DNA of 64,000 nucleotides. Source: Serripes groenlandicus (taxonomy: Eukaryota > Mollusca > Bivalvia > Cardiida > Cardiidae). The notes under the pieces are model-generated. The model had not been told where the DNA came from. It saw nothing but the letters and a program-made list of their open reading frames with translations, and did not search any database. The position numbers were made by a program, and so were the translations under genes. Shown here one piece after another: positions 13,301 through 28,300 of this stretch (its first letter is position 1; each line of letters opens with the position of its first letter). The stretch covers positions 116,226,609 through 116,290,608 of the forward strand of contig JASEVX010000001.1 in NCBI GenBank assembly GCA_031761405.1. The letters run 5' to 3'.

Positions 13301-16300
13301 TATGATCTTTGCCATGTGGTGCATGTGGTTCTTAATTCTCCTAAAATGGAGATAATGATATGCATTTTTTACAATCTATTACAAACTACACTATTGAAAT
13401 TTTGAATAATCTCTAGTTATGGACATCAAATGTCTTCAGATCAAATACAGGTTATGAAAATGACTCTGATTGACTCTTCAATGGGACCCACATTGTTGAC
13501 CCTGCTACACTTCAAACATGATGTTTGAAGCGTTGTGGAGTCAACAACCGGGTTGATCGACCATGCTTAAGGGATGGAGCCCTGGTGTTACTATTTGAAA
13601 AAATAAATATTGAAGAAAAAGTAATTGCTCTTTCAATTTTAGCTCACCTTCGGCTTTGCACGAAGTTCAAGTGAGCTATTGTGATCACATTTTGTCCGGC
13701 ATCCGTGTGTCGTGCGTCAACGACAATTGCCCTTGTTAACACTCTACAGGCTTCATTTTGCATCCAATCCTCATGACAGTTTATTAGAACAGTAATCTCC
13801 ATCAAATCTTGGACAAGTACGAAACTGGGCCATATGAAGTCAAAAACCAAGTCACTATGTCAAATTGAAGGAAAATCTTGTTAACACTAGCGGCCGCAAT
13901 TTTTGCTTCAGCAGTTTGAAATTTTGTCTTCATGATATCAAGGTCAAGTTCGAATATGGGTAATATGGGTCAGAAACTAGGTCACTAGGTTAAATCTGGA
14001 AGCAGCATTCTTAACTTGGAGCATGTTGAAACTTTATCAGAATGTTTTGTCTCAATGATGTGTAGGTCAAGTTTGAATATGGGTCATGTCAGGTCAAAAA
14101 GTAAGTCACTAGGTCAAATTGAAGGAAAATCTCGTTAACACTAGCGGCCGCAAATTTTGCTTCAGCAGTTTGAAATTTTGTCTTCATGATATCTAGGTCA
14201 AGTTCGAATATGGGTAATATTCGGTCAGAAACTAGGTCACTAGGCTAAATTGAAGGAAAATTTTGTTAACACTAGGTTGCATTTGTAATTTGACCATGTT
14301 GAAACTTTTTCAGAATGTTTGTCTTAATGATATGTAGGCCAAGTTTGAATATGGGTCACATTTGTACTAAAACTAGGTCACCAGGCCAAATTACAGCTTA
14401 AAATATGGTCAGAATGTTTATCTTAATGATATCTAAGCCAAGTTCGAATGTGGGTCATGCCAGGTTTTACTTTGAGCTAGTTGAAACTTTGTCAAAATGT
14501 TTGTCTTGATGACATCTAGTCCTTGTTCCAATATGGGTCATATTAGTTTTAAAAAAAAGGTCACTAGGCCAAATGAAGGAGAATCATGTTAACACTGAAC
14601 TTGAATCTTTGTCAGAATAATTGTCTTGATGTGTTTTGCATTAGAAATCACATTGCATAATTCAGGTGAGCGATCTAGGGCCATCATGGCCCTCTTGTTT
14701 CAAAACCATTAGAAATATTGTTTTGAAACTTACAATACTTATTCACAAACATTACTTCCCTCCATCAACAGAAAAGAGTACATGACTCTGTGAAGATTTT
14801 TGTAAGAATTATGACCCTTTTTCCAATTTTAAAGTACATTGAATCTGGGTAAAATCCAATTGTTGACTTAACCCTTTTGGATATTGCTGTGAAACTTGGA
14901 ATACTTGTTAACCATCATAACCCCTAACTCTAGACAAGAGAAGGTAAATCTGTCAAGGTTTTTTGTTTTGCCTATTACTGCAACAGTTTTGTTTTATTGT
15001 CGAGCACTAAAAAAAAGTAACGGACAGCTCTTGTTAAAAAGCCTTGTGAACTCTTGAAGTGCTCAAGGTGAGTTATTTTGATTGCACTTTGTCTGTTGTC
15101 CGTCAACATCTCCTCTGTAACCAGTGGGTTAATTGAAATGAAACTTCTAAAAAAAAAAATTATCATATCGAGTGCATAATTAATGCAACAGTGTTGTAAC
15201 TCCCATTTTTCACAAATCTATTTTTTTTTGCATTTTTGACATGCAATATGCAAGACCTATTTGTGGTAAAAAATATTATGTCCTCACCAATACTTTTTAG
15301 GGAGAAGTGACTTCTCTCTCCAGGCAATTTAGGGAGAAATGGGGAGACGTGATATTTCTTATGTCATTGATATGTGTGTCATAACTGAGACGTTTCGGGA
15401 CAATGTTTATTTATTTGATTTTAATAACTATGACAAAGCAAAGGGTCGTTTGAGATACACATCTTTTAAAAAAAAAAATAGTGTTTATTTATTTGATCTA
15501 ATAATGATGACAAACGGTAAAGCTTCCCTGTCAATGTCAACAAATTTCAGACCGAAGATGTGGACGAGTGGTTTGCAAATTTCTCGCGAACATTCAGCTG
15601 CTAAATGTCATTATCATGATATGGCAGAGAAGCATAAAGTTGTCTAATCAATATGTATCAAATCAGCCCTTTCAATGCCCTCAATTTCTGCTTCAGAGTC
15701 GAAATTTCGAAAAATCTTGGCAAAAAATTCATTAATATCCGTCATTTTGGAATCTTGGAAAGTAATTTTTCAGAATAGATTTATGATGTTTAATTCAATT
15801 CTGACCAATCAAATTCAATATTCGGGAAGGAATCCATTAGGAACAAGGCTACATAGATAGTGTCTTTTGATTGGTAAATGCCAATTCTTACCTTTTACAA
15901 CATTATATTAAAACAATATCCTGAAAATCTCTCGTTTTTTTGAAGCCGTACGTTTCATAAAAGCAAGAATCTGTTCACAATATTCAAATGGTTGAAACAT
16001 TTTAAGATTTGATTTGACATCTATCTCATTTAAGTAAAAAAAAAAATTAACACAGGGGGTCGTAATGGTTGATTGGACAATTGGTACTATGTCATGGTGT
16101 GATTTAAGCGATTAGACTTGTCGGTTTTAAATGGGTTTACATTATAAGTTGTCAATTCCTGATTAAGTAACTGTGTATATCGCGAACCGAATCAAGCGAC
16201 ATGGTGTGTGACTGTGATGATTTACAGCGTTTGATAACTAAGAACGAAATTGTCTGCGAATTCGACTTCGCTTTGATCGAGTGAATGGGCAAAGTCTGAC

Positions 16301-19300
16301 GGTTTAAGGCGACCACTTCGCTCAGGTCGCCCCCTCGCGTGAGCCCTGTTTCCTCCAAAACCAGTTGGCCAATTTTCAAATAATTTTGTGAAAACATAAA
16401 AAAAAATCTGTTCCGAAAGTATCTAGTATTTTCAAATAAGTTTGTAATAATTTTCCTTGGGTGACCTCAGTTTCCTGAAAGTATTTCAATGATTTACAAA
16501 GAACTTGTACCTGGGGTGTGACCCAATATCAGACTTCTTTCAGCCATGTTAATTTGCCTTACATCATTATTGCACTGGTGTATCAGCACCAGTGCATATA
16601 TTGGTTGTGTTTAGAATTACCACTGGTGCAATGGGCTTAGTGATGGATAATCGGACAAATTTCATAATCGATTATCGGATCGAACTTAACAATGACAATT
16701 TATTATTAATCGATTATTAATCGAATGTTTCTATTCACACAAAATGTAATATAACTAGCCATATCGCTGAAGTCACTCGAGAGATATCGCCCTTTATTTA
16801 TAGAAATTACCTAAAATTGGTCTTGTCTGCTCAATAACTTTAGTAGCCCTTCTCCAATCACCACCAAATTTGGTCAAAATGTGTATTGGTATATTATCTC
16901 GTCTGCTCAATAACTGTTGAAGCCTTTATCTAATCAACAACAAATTTAGTGAGAATGTATATGGGCATAATATTTCGGACAAGTTTTATAACCAGCCATA
17001 TTGCTTGAGTCACTCTACAGTTATCGCCCTTTAATTACAGAAATTACCTAAAATCGGCCAATACCTTTTGAAGCATTTATCCAATCATCACCAAATTTAG
17101 TCAGAATGTCTTTTTCAGGTTCGATAAATTACGATGTTAATTTGTCACTCCAAACTTATGTCCCTCGATAGTCAAAACTGTATTAACAGTGTCCGATCTT
17201 TAAATTTTCTTGACGTACAACCAATTATCACTCCACTTCGTCTCAAAAAAACAGGAGGGGTGTATTTTGTGACAGTTGGTGCTGTTGTTCTTTATATGGC
17301 TAAAGTGAAAACTTTAAAAATCTTCTCCTCAGAAACTATTTGGCCGTTTTAAATTAGATTTAGAACTGTTTTTAAGGGGACCATCTATCAGGCTTCTTAA
17401 GACCATGTTGATTGGTCAAAAAAATGTTCCATCATGGGCAGGGCTGTTCAGATATGGCAATATGACTATAGTGAAATCTTCTTCTAGACATGTTCCTGTG
17501 TCAAATTGCATCTGCTTGTGGAAAGGATTAATTCTTCCAATTTTGCCAAATATTTCACATTTTACCTCAGCTTTTACTACAGCTGACATCTTTTGACATA
17601 GATATTGTTGAATATCATTAGCCATAAGAGCTTATAGGATGGTATTGCTCATGTCATTCGCCTGTCTCTCATTAAACTGTTCTTGTAAACACGAGAAGTT
17701 AAGTTTAATCCAATTCTTTACATACTGCACATATTTTATATACCGATGCAAGCTTAGAGCATACTTAAAAGGAGCAATTACCATTAACTAATAAATCCTT
17801 GTTGAAAAAAGTCAAAAATTGCTTGTGAAGGTAATATAAAACTTGCACAGAATTACATAACCATATAAAAAAGTTGGAAAACCATGTGACAGTGTACAGT
17901 TTTTAAATGATTCTGTTAAATTAACAATTTAATTCTTGCATGACAACTATTTGTTTTAGTCAATAAAGCATTCAGAGATCCTCACATGCCTCTTGTATAT
18001 TTGCTCTCGGTGAGATAGTCAGTCTTGTATATCATTATGTGTTTCTTTTACAAATTCACAATTCAGTTTCCACCTGGAAACTATGCTGATTTTTGACAGC
18101 TCTTGATCTATAATGGGTTTTGTTTACATTATATCTTTTTGTCTTTTTCAGATTAGCCTTATATGTATATGAATATTTATTACATGTCGGAGCACAGAAA
18201 AGCGCACAGACTTTCTTATCGGAGGTAAGATTTTATTTGTCTTTTGTAACATGTAATTTGTTTGTTTGTTTAATTGGGATTTTACGCCGTTATGCAACTT
18301 TATTTCAGTTATATCACCGCAACAGTTTACTTATTAATGATCCTTGGGTAAACCAACCAGTTCTAGTCTAGGAAATGTGTGTAACATGTTAGTTGGGACT
18401 ATTTTAATTAGAGGGATTATGACTTCTTTGCATGGATTAGGTTCAAGTTTCAGGTGAAACTGTGTTATCTACTTATATCATTGTCACTACTGCTCCAACT
18501 CCAATTAGCATGAAACTTATTATAGTTTACCCAAATTATTACAATATTGTATACCAATTCTTCCAAAATTAATGGCAAAACAAGGCAGATTCGTTATATA
18601 ACTATATCAAAATGAGCTCCTTTGCAACCAACATTAACCCTTTCCCATGAACACAAGCTTTCTGACACCTCAGCAGCAGACGACTTTTGAACACATTGTG
18701 ACAAAAGAAGAAAATGCTCATGTTTCCTATTTTTGCATATATGCTTTTAAATTTGACTGCTGCAGATTTGTTGTATGTGGGAAAGGGTTAAACATGCAAA
18801 AATGGGTGTCCCACAATTTGAAGATACATCTTTAAAATTAGATAGAACATTCTTGAATTTGATAGATTTTGGACTTAAAAAAAGTCCCAAATCATCAGCA
18901 TCATCGACTAATAGCAGAATATTTGAATGTTTTTACTGTATCACTGTTATATGGGCAAGAAAAGTCACAGAAAAAGAATTAGAAAGGTTTTGTTTTTAAC
19001 TCACCTGAGCACAAAGTGCTCAAGATGAGCCTTTTTATTAAACAACCTGGTCCATTGCAACCAAACATTACTGGAATGTTCTTTTGGTGTATATAGTAAA
19101 ACCTTTAAAAAAAATCTTCCTGTCCAAAAGTATATATGCCTCCTGATTTGAAAATAATATGACACAAATTATGCTTCCTGGCATCAAGCTCATTCAAAGG
19201 TTTACAAAGTGTGTAGCAGCAGTGCACAAGACGGATGCAGGAGCAAAAATTGAATGACAACTTTAAATATCTTCTTCTCTGACACCACAAGGGCTGTAGA

Positions 19301-22300
19301 TTAAACATGAGGTTTTTAGTATTACCGAGTGTTTAAAGTTATAGTTAAAATGATGAATCTGAGATCAGAACTGGAACCTTACAGGATACTTGTTTTTTCA
19401 AAGAAATATCTGGAGACAACTTAAAAAATCCTTTGCTGAAGCCACAGGAGCTGGAGCTTCAATATTTAGTATCAAGAATTGCCAATTGGTCGGTCCCATC
19501 AGACAATTGTACAAATAATGACCCTGGCTTGGGGTCAGAATTGGCGCCACCCAGGACTTGAAGTTTTACATAGAACTAAATCAGGGTTTCTTTCTTTTGT
19601 TAGATTCAAGGTCATAATCACACTTCAAGGCCAATCTTCAAAAATTCGGATAATGATGTAAGTGTAATATCTAAATTTGTGAGACATGTAAATTATGCCA
19701 AATCGGCAGTTCATGAAACTTGTAAGTTGAAGTTGTAATACTCTTTCAGGGCAATAGGAAGACTGCTTGCAATTATTTGTTATTTTACTTGAAGGCCAAG
19801 GTTACACTTAGTCATATGTAAATTGTCTGAACTATAAAATATGCCGTCCGATACTGGAAAATTGATCCTTAGGTAGTAAAAGACTTATGTTTTGCATATA
19901 GTACATAAGGGGCTTGCTCTTAGTTAAAACTACAATACAGTTTTAAATCACCTCGGCCAAAGGCTGAAGGTGATTTATTCTGTCGTTTGTTGTTAAATTT
20001 GGCTTCAAACAACATTTCTTAAAACCACAGGACCAATTTCAATTTAACTTTACAGGAATGTTCAGTTGGTGGTCCCCTTTTAAAATTGTTCAAATATATT
20101 AAATTCTATGTAGAACTTTGGTTGCTGTGGAACCAGAAAGGTGGATAAATTATCAAACTATAAAATTCTTTTTCTCTGAACTTGCTTGTCAGATCCCTTT
20201 ATAATTTGGTAGAAATGATCCTTTTGTGACCCTCTACAAAAACAAATCAAGCTATACTGATTTGCCTGAAAATATGGAGGCCAGACTACATCAGAAATTG
20301 CTCAAGCTGAGTTTCTGTGATCACCCTTTGTCCGGTGTCTGGCCATTAATATCATCTCCTATGTAACCAGTTGGTAAATTTGGATGAAACTTCACAGCAA
20401 GCATCCTTTCAACGCCCTCACCATAACTCCTTCAATTTCCTTTGATCCAAGCATAATCCTTGTTTCCAAAGCATTGAAAGATTTTTTTTTTTTATAAAAT
20501 TCTTCTAATTCAAAACTGGTGAGCCTATTTTCAAAAATTTGGTAGAAATGTTCCTTCTATCAGACCTCTTCAAGCCATGTTGATTGGTCTAAACATATGG
20601 CAGCCATGGGGTGGGGACTATATTTCCTTATCTGACTATTGTGAAAACTTAAAATAACCTCCTGGGGAAGTATCAGACCGATTTTCAAAAATAAATTTGT
20701 AGAAATGATCATTGCTTGACCCTCTATCAGATTCCTTCAAGCATGTTGATATATAAAAAAAAACTGGCCACTTGGGTTGGGTCTCTTTTTGCCTTATATG
20801 GCTCTAGTTAAAACTTGTACAATCTTCTCCTCGGAAAGTATCTGGTTGATTTTCAAACGATTTTGTAGATTTGTTACTTGGGTGACACTTTATGAGTTCC
20901 CTCAACTAACTCTGAAAAGACTTTTAATGGTTGTAACAGCTGCCCTCCTTGGCTCTCCGGGTTGCGGGGTTAGCATTACGACAGACAGGCAGTTGTCGGG
21001 ATAAATGGACGAAAAGTACTGGTAACTTACCCAGGAAACGCCGTGATTTAACTGTAATATTATTTACATATTGTTTTTAACCCTTTTCCTCATACGACAT
21101 TTCTGCAGCAGACGACTTTGAACGTATTTTGTCAGAACATAGAAAATCTCCATAATTGAATGGATAACCTATGACAAAAAGGGGGAAAACATTGTGGCAA
21201 AAGGAGAAATTGCACGTTTTGTGCAATTTCTTCTTTTGTCACTATGTTTTCAAAAAGCCGTCTGCTGCAGAGACTGACATTAAGACTGACAGGCTGAAGA
21301 GTAATTTGGAACAAGTGAACAAATACAATCTGCACATCCATAGTAATTAGAATATGTTCTAAATGTACACTGTATGTCAAAGGCTTGAAAACTTCCTTGA
21401 CTCGTTCACATCAGACTTCACAGGTGATGCACAGGGTGTTCTGGTTATAAATGCCATATGGTTGGTTTTCCTGTAGTGCCACTCATTTGTGTAGAAAATA
21501 TAAAGTTATTGTTCTCTATTTCAGATACGATGGGAGAAAAATATAACATTAGGAGAACCTCCTGGGTTTCTACATTCGTGGTGGTGGTAAGTATCTTTAC
21601 TTTTTGCCCCTTGTCAAAACACTTTGTCAGGAATTTACTTGAATTTCTGTGTTGGTTTATCCTTGTAAATAAACTTTGTCAGGGATTTATTTGAATTGCT
21701 GTGTTGGTTTGCACCTGTAAGATAAGTTTGTCAGAGATTTACTTGAATTGCTGTGTTGGTTTATCCCTGTAAACAAACTTTTCAGAGATTTACTTGATTT
21801 ACTGTGTTGGTTTATCTATGTTAACAAATTTTGTCAGGGATTTACTTGAATTACTGTGTAGGTTTATCCCTGTAAAAACATTTATTAGGGCTTTACTGGA
21901 AATACTGCAGGGCCTGTGCTGGGTAAAAAACCCTTTTCGTCACCATTTTCGCCAAATTTGAAAAGTTTTCTCCATTTTTTTGACATACCGGTAAGATCCA
22001 AATAATTTGCAATTAAAAGCCAAATGTTTTGCAACATGCAACAATTTGTTTCCTTTGTTTGCTTTTGATATGACTTTTTAATAAAAAATAATTTTTAGAA
22101 ATGTTTCAATGTCTGTTAAGTCAAGTGATAGTTTGAGTTTCTCTTAAAAATCTGACAAGATAATTCTGTTATTAAATTAGTAAACAATTTTTAAAAAAAA
22201 GGCGAAAAAATACATACAAATTTTCGGAGAAGAGAAAATGGAAGTTGAATTACATTGATCGCTCATTAATACCAGAATAATTTGGTTAAATATTCATCAA

Positions 22301-25300
22301 AAATAAGTTTAAGAAAGGAAATCTTAACTGATATGATAGTTGAACAGGAAGACTAGTATCAGACATCACAAAGGAACTGCAATAATTAAGTTGTTGATAG
22401 TTGGGCAAGTTTAACCATAATAGTTCAGGGCCAGTGCTGTAATGCACCATTTTCGCTTAATGCGAAAATTAAAAAAAAAGGCGAAAGTAGTTTTTGAATT
22501 TGGGAAATTGAGTGACTATAGCTTTTCAAGTTCTCAGGGTTTGGTGTTAAGGGGAAAACAATGTTTCACACTGTTACAAGCTAGTTTCTCTTTGATGTTT
22601 GCCAATTTAGAAATTTTTAGCAAATTGATGTGCCTTTTTGCTTTAGGGATTTAATAGATTTGCTGTGTTGGTTTATCCTTGTAAACAAACTTTGTCAAAG
22701 ATTTACTGGAATTACTCTGTTGATTGGCACCTCCAAACAAACTTTGACAGAGATTTACAGGAATTACTTTCAGAGCAGAAGTAGTAATTGGTGCCACTTG
22801 GTGTCGAATGTTTTTCAATTAATCAATATTGTTTGAACTAATTTTGCACAATTCTACAAAATTATCTTGAAATCAGACCAGCAATTTCAGAGGAGAAACA
22901 TTTTGAAAGTTTGCGATATCCTCCACCCTTTACCCTTGAAAACCGTGGCACTGTACAATAACTAATAATTAAAATAGAACTTTGATAAAGAAGTGAAATA
23001 CTACTTCCAAAGTGTCCACAATATTTTTCTTAAATTTTGACAAATTACCTAGTTTTTAACCATATTTTAAAGAAAGCCTACAAGTTTCAACAATCCCAAG
23101 TAAAAATTGTGGCTGCTAGATTTTAATGTAATGACCTAGTTTTTGAGAAGGCATGACCCAATTTTTAAACCTAGCCTAGATATCATGCTATTTTGTCTTA
23201 TATGGCTATAGTGAAAACTTAACAAATCTTCTCCTCCGAAAGTGTCTGGCCGATTTTCAAATAATTTTGTATAAATGTTCCTTGGGTGACCTTCTTTCAG
23301 ATTCCTTCAAGCCATGTTGATTGGTTGAAAAACATGGCGCATGTTTTGCATTATATGGCTATATTTAAAACGAAGAAATATCCTCCGACAAAAGTATCTG
23401 GCAGATTTTCAAAGAATTTTGTAGAAGTGTTCCTTGGGAGACTCTTATCAGATTCTACCAAGCCATGTTGATTGGCCTTTATATAGCTGCCAGAAGGTGG
23501 GGCTGTTAGCCTTATATTGGCTTTAGTGAAAACTTTAAAAATCTTCTCCTCCCCAACTTTTTGGTTGATTTTCAAATAATGTTGTAGAAATGTTCCTCTA
23601 CGAGATTCCTTCAAGCCACGGTGATTGGTAAACAAACATGGCCACCAGGGGGCCTGGCTCTTTGGAGATTTAATTTTTGCCTAATGGCAGTGGAGCGATA
23701 CTTGCCCTCTTGGGCTTCTTGTTTTAAGTTCTGCTACTTTGAAAGAGCTTGTTTGATTCAAACACAATGTGGCAGAAATGTTCCTCAGATTACTATATAC
23801 ACACATTTTTATTCAAGCCAAATTATGTTTTTAAAAACAGGAACTCGATGTGAAAGCTGTTAGGGAGTACAATGACAAAACTGTCATAGTTGTTATATAT
23901 ATTTTTTTAAATAACTTTAATAGTTGAAAAACAAAACAAACCCATAATGCCTAGGGATAAGGACATGCTGCACTTATAATGCAGATTCACTTTAAATGGG
24001 AAAGCATTTAAGTTGCATTTAAAAGAATAATTTAATGTCTCAGTTGAGCAATCCAGGGCCTTGTGGCAAATCTTTGATAATTTGAAGTTGAAATATAATT
24101 AATAAAAATTGGAAAAAGCTAATAGTAGTAGTATTTGTAGAAATATAATAATATTTGAGATTAGGCGAAAATATCAGCAAAAACAAAGAATATTAATATC
24201 GGCACCTCATGTCTATGTAGGAAGGTGGCCAGTTTCCTTGGAAGGATGTTTGTGGAGCACTGGTGCTAGATAGCAAGTAAACACATAGTTAGGTGAAGTG
24301 GTCATATTACGTAAATACTGTTGAAAATGGCATTAAACTCCAATCTATCAATCAACTTTGGCCTTCTTTGTTTCAGTGTGTTTTGGGACTTATATTGTGC
24401 AGCACCCGAAAGGAGAGACACGTGTGATCATTCTAGTGAAGCAAAAGCATTTCATGATTATGTGAGTATTAGTTTGTAATTATCAAATTCACTTATCTAT
24501 TGTTGTTGTCATAATGACTGATTTGTTCTGTAACCATACTTACCAACTTACCATTATTGACAGGTGAAAGGCTTTATGCCTTCAAAGTCAACTGTAGGAT
24601 GATGAATTGACCCTTTCACACATCCATACACTTTTTGACACATCTGGAGAAGACAATTTTTGAAGACATTGTGACAAAAGGAGAAATTGCTCACAATGAG
24701 CTATTTCTTTTTTTGTCCATGAACTTTCATCTCTCCTGTAGGATAATGTTGTAACCCCCCTTTCTCTAATACAATAAATCAACAGCAGACCACTTTGAAA
24801 TGATCTAGTCCAAAATCAGAGCTCTAGATAAGAGGTGTTTTGTATGTTCTAAAATCGTTATTTGATCCTCTAACCCTATGTTGTGGATACTTGAAAGAAT
24901 CAGTCTCAGTGAGATGATTCTTTTGAGTACTCACAACCTGGGGTTCACGTTAATAATTAGACAGATATTGTGGGGAAAAAGAGCAGAATATTCCTCCTTA
25001 TCATGTAGTATGATTATTGAATAGAGTTAAAATCAGTGTGGCAAATGGAGAAATTTCTCATCATGAGTAATTTCTCCTTTTGCCACAATGATTTCAAAAC
25101 CTGTCTGCTGCAGAGGTGTCAGAAAGCGTCTACATGTGGGAAAGGATTAAATTTAAATAGTTTTTGACCTTATAAACTACCCGAACACAAGCAGCATATT
25201 AGGTTATTAGTATATTTTAGAGAAAATTTCGTATAATTCTGAAGAACATTTGGACTTGTAAATTGAAGTCTCAAAAGGCCATAAATCATTTTCAAAAGGC

Positions 25301-28300
25301 ATTCGACTTCAGGCCTGTGCATCTTCCATAGACTGCTTCTCTCAATAATGTTACTTTCATTTATATAGATTTTCCACATTTTTGCCTAGATGTTTTTAAA
25401 TCTATCTGTTGCAGATTTGTTTTATTTGGGAAATTGTAAAATGGTTGTGTGTAACTGTTAGGCCAACACATGATTCTTATAGTGGTTGTATTTTTATATG
25501 CCGGTAATGATATTGGCCGTTTTAGGGGAACACTTGCTGTCCACATGTTGTCCGTACTGCAAGTAGAACATTTTCATCCATCTTCAACAAATTTGTTGAA
25601 CATGTTTGTGGGCATAATGTCTAGGCAAAGTTTGATTACCAGCCAAATCACCTTAGGCACGTTTGGATTATGGCCCTTGAATTATAAAAAAAAAATGGCC
25701 AAATTAGCCTTGTCTGCGCTCCAAGTGGAAACAATTATAACAGAACTTCACCAAACTTGGTAAACATGGTTACATTATTAATTTACATGGTGAACTCATT
25801 AGAATGCCACATTTTACATCCAATCTTTATGACGGTACATTAGAACATTCATCTCTGTTAAATATCAGTCAAGCTCCAAGTTGGGTCACATGAGGTCAAA
25901 AAAATACTACACTGAGTCAAGTTTTAGAAAAACCTTGTGAACACTCTTAAAAGATCAAATCTTCATAAGGGAGAGTAGGTCTTCTAGTTTTCCATAGTAG
26001 AACAAATTGAATTATATGAGGCTTTGTTTGGGACCGTGAGACTGGTTCATGTTTTCCCATGTTTGAGCCACTCAGGTTTGACTGTGTATATATGTATATG
26101 TATATGTATATACATGTATATGTTTAAAGTAACTGATAAACCAAGGTTGTCTTAAGTATTAAAGTTAAACAGATATAAACCCTTTCCCCTATACAACAAT
26201 TTGGCAGCAGCGAAAAACATTGAGACAAATGCATGGAAAAACTGGTTAAATTAATGTATACATATTTAATAAAGTTGAAAACACTGTGGCAAAAGGAAAA
26301 ATTGCTCATTATAAGCAATTTCTCCTTTTGCCTAAATGTTTTTTAAAAATTGTCTGCTGCAAAGGCGTCAGAAAGCATCTGAATGTGGGAAAGGGTCTAT
26401 TTCAAATATTGAGACTGCAAATGCATGTACAAATTTTGATTTTTAAGTTTGGCTTAACCTTTTCCCTCATATAGACGCTTTCTGACGCCTCTGCAGCAGG
26501 CGTCTTTTTGAAAACAGTGACAAATGAAGAAATTGCACAAAATGTGCAATTTCTCCTTTTGCCACAATGTTTTCCACTTTTTGTCATAGGTTATCCATTC
26601 AATTATGGAGATTTTCTATGTTTTGACAAAATACGTTCTAAGTCGTCTGCTGCAGAATTGTTGTATGAGGGAAAGTGTTCAAACTTGTTGCCAAAATAAC
26701 AACTGACAAGTTAACTGACCTTGTTATGTATATTCATCATGTGACAGTTCACTTTACATGGATAATAATATTTTACCAGTCAATTCATTCATTTCTTTGT
26801 ATTGGTAACTTGTTCAGTTTTGTTCAGTTTTGCAGCAGGGCCTTTCTTATACTTCTATTACAGGGCGGAAAAGGTTAATTTATGTTATTACTTGAGAATA
26901 TTGACCTAGTCTTACCTATTTGTGCCAAGTCTGTAATGTAAATTTATCATCTATCTTATTATATACCTGCACATTTTATGTTGAAAATACAAGCAGATTG
27001 TCATGCATAAAGCAAACACAACAGATTAAAATTCCCTTTTTGACTAGGTCAAATACAATACAAAATAAGGTGATGGAATGTTGTTGAAATATGATTTCAC
27101 GTTTTTCAAATTGTGGAAGTGGGGCGTGATTCACATGCCATTTATGAATTTTGATTATGAATCTTTTTAAAGAAAATCACAATTTTTAAGTACTGCTCTA
27201 CAGAGATTGTTCAAATGTTTCTGCTCAGCTGCACAAGATGACCACAAGAGCTGAAATAGCAACTTTAATGGAAATCTCTTCCAAAACCAGTGACCAAATT
27301 TCAAAATCATTTCACACAAATGTTCCTCTCTACCAAAATTGTTCCAGCTATTCTGCTCTGCTGCACAAGATGGCCACAAGAGCTTCCAGCATTTAAGTTC
27401 TGCTAAATATTTTGGTGTGTCACTTGAGAGATATAGGACCATTGTGGTCCCCACTACACACACTCACTTAAAAACTAGGTTGATAGATCAAATTGATGGG
27501 AAATCTTTTTAACATTCTGGAGGCCACATTTTTAACTTGAACATGTTGAAACTCTATCAGAATGTTTGTCTTGATGATATGTAGGTCAAGTTCAAATATG
27601 GGTCATTTCGGGTCAAAAAGTATGTCACTAGGTCAAATTGAAGAAAAAACTTGTTAACACTCTTAAGTGGCCGCAATATTTGCTACAGCAGTTTGAAATT
27701 GTGTCAGAATGTTTGTCTTAATGCTATCTAGGTCAAGTCAAATACTGGTCATATTGGGTCAGAAACTAGGTCACTAGGCCAAATTGAAGGGAAATCTTGT
27801 TAACACTGTTGAAGCTGCATTGTTTGCTTCAGCAGCTTAAAATGTGTTCAGAATGTTTATCTTAAGATATACAGGCTAAGTTCGAATATGGGTCATATTT
27901 GGTCAAAACTAGGTGTATAGGCCAAATTGAAGGGAAATCTTGATGTTGCATTTTGATCTTGAGCATGTTGAAACTATCACAATGTTTGTCTTGGATAATA
28001 TATAGACCAAGTTCAAATATTGGTCATGTCTGTTCAAAAACTAGGTCACTAGGCTTAATTGAGAAAACCATGTTTACACTGTAGAAGCCGCATATTCTGC
28101 TTCAGCATCTTCAAATTTGGTCAGAATGTTTCTCTTAATGATAAATCAAAATATGGGTCATAGTGGGTTAAACACTAGGTCACCGGGCCCCAATTCCACC
28201 AACAATACTTAGGGCTAAGTAAATACTCATCATCTTTGATTCCTTAATAAAAATGCCAAAACATTTCATTTCTATACAAGTATGGTTAGTCAGCATGGTA

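Larger units (their letters stand above)
4340..18151 (+). other. SSBP intron 1 (13.8 kb)
   Basis: Donor GTAAGT; acceptor a T-rich tract ending TTTTTCAG. It contains a 63-bp minisatellite running into the assembly gap, a few TTAA-MITEs, two SINE-C copies and one SINE-A, a roughly 150-bp array with AGGTCA motifs, and a full AGCTCACC element. From 4.35 to 5.2 kb, 8.7 to 10.3 kb and 15.2 to 16.5 kb I see no assignable feature. A 102-codon open frame at 15339-15647 has no recognisable domain. Confidence 0.85.
18225..21524 (+). other. SSBP intron 2 (3.3 kb)
   Basis: Donor GTAAGA, acceptor CTATTTCAG. It holds a minus-strand SINE tail, one short TTAA-MITE, two stretches resembling AGCTCACC elements, a SINE-C fragment and a right-truncated TTAA-MITE. 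Confidence 0.9.
21587..24376 (+). other. SSBP intron 3 (2.8 kb)
   Basis: Donor GTAAGT, acceptor CTTTGTTTCAG. It contains a ~53-bp minisatellite near the donor, a ~160-bp array and a SINE-A tail. 21.9-22.6 and 23.75-24.2 kb show no assignable feature. Confidence 0.9.

Noticed and set aside
15339..15647. 102-codon plus-strand open frame starting with ATG
   Set aside because: No recognisable domain, poly-A-coded Lys run, no splice or promoter support; best treated as chance in AT-rich sequence.
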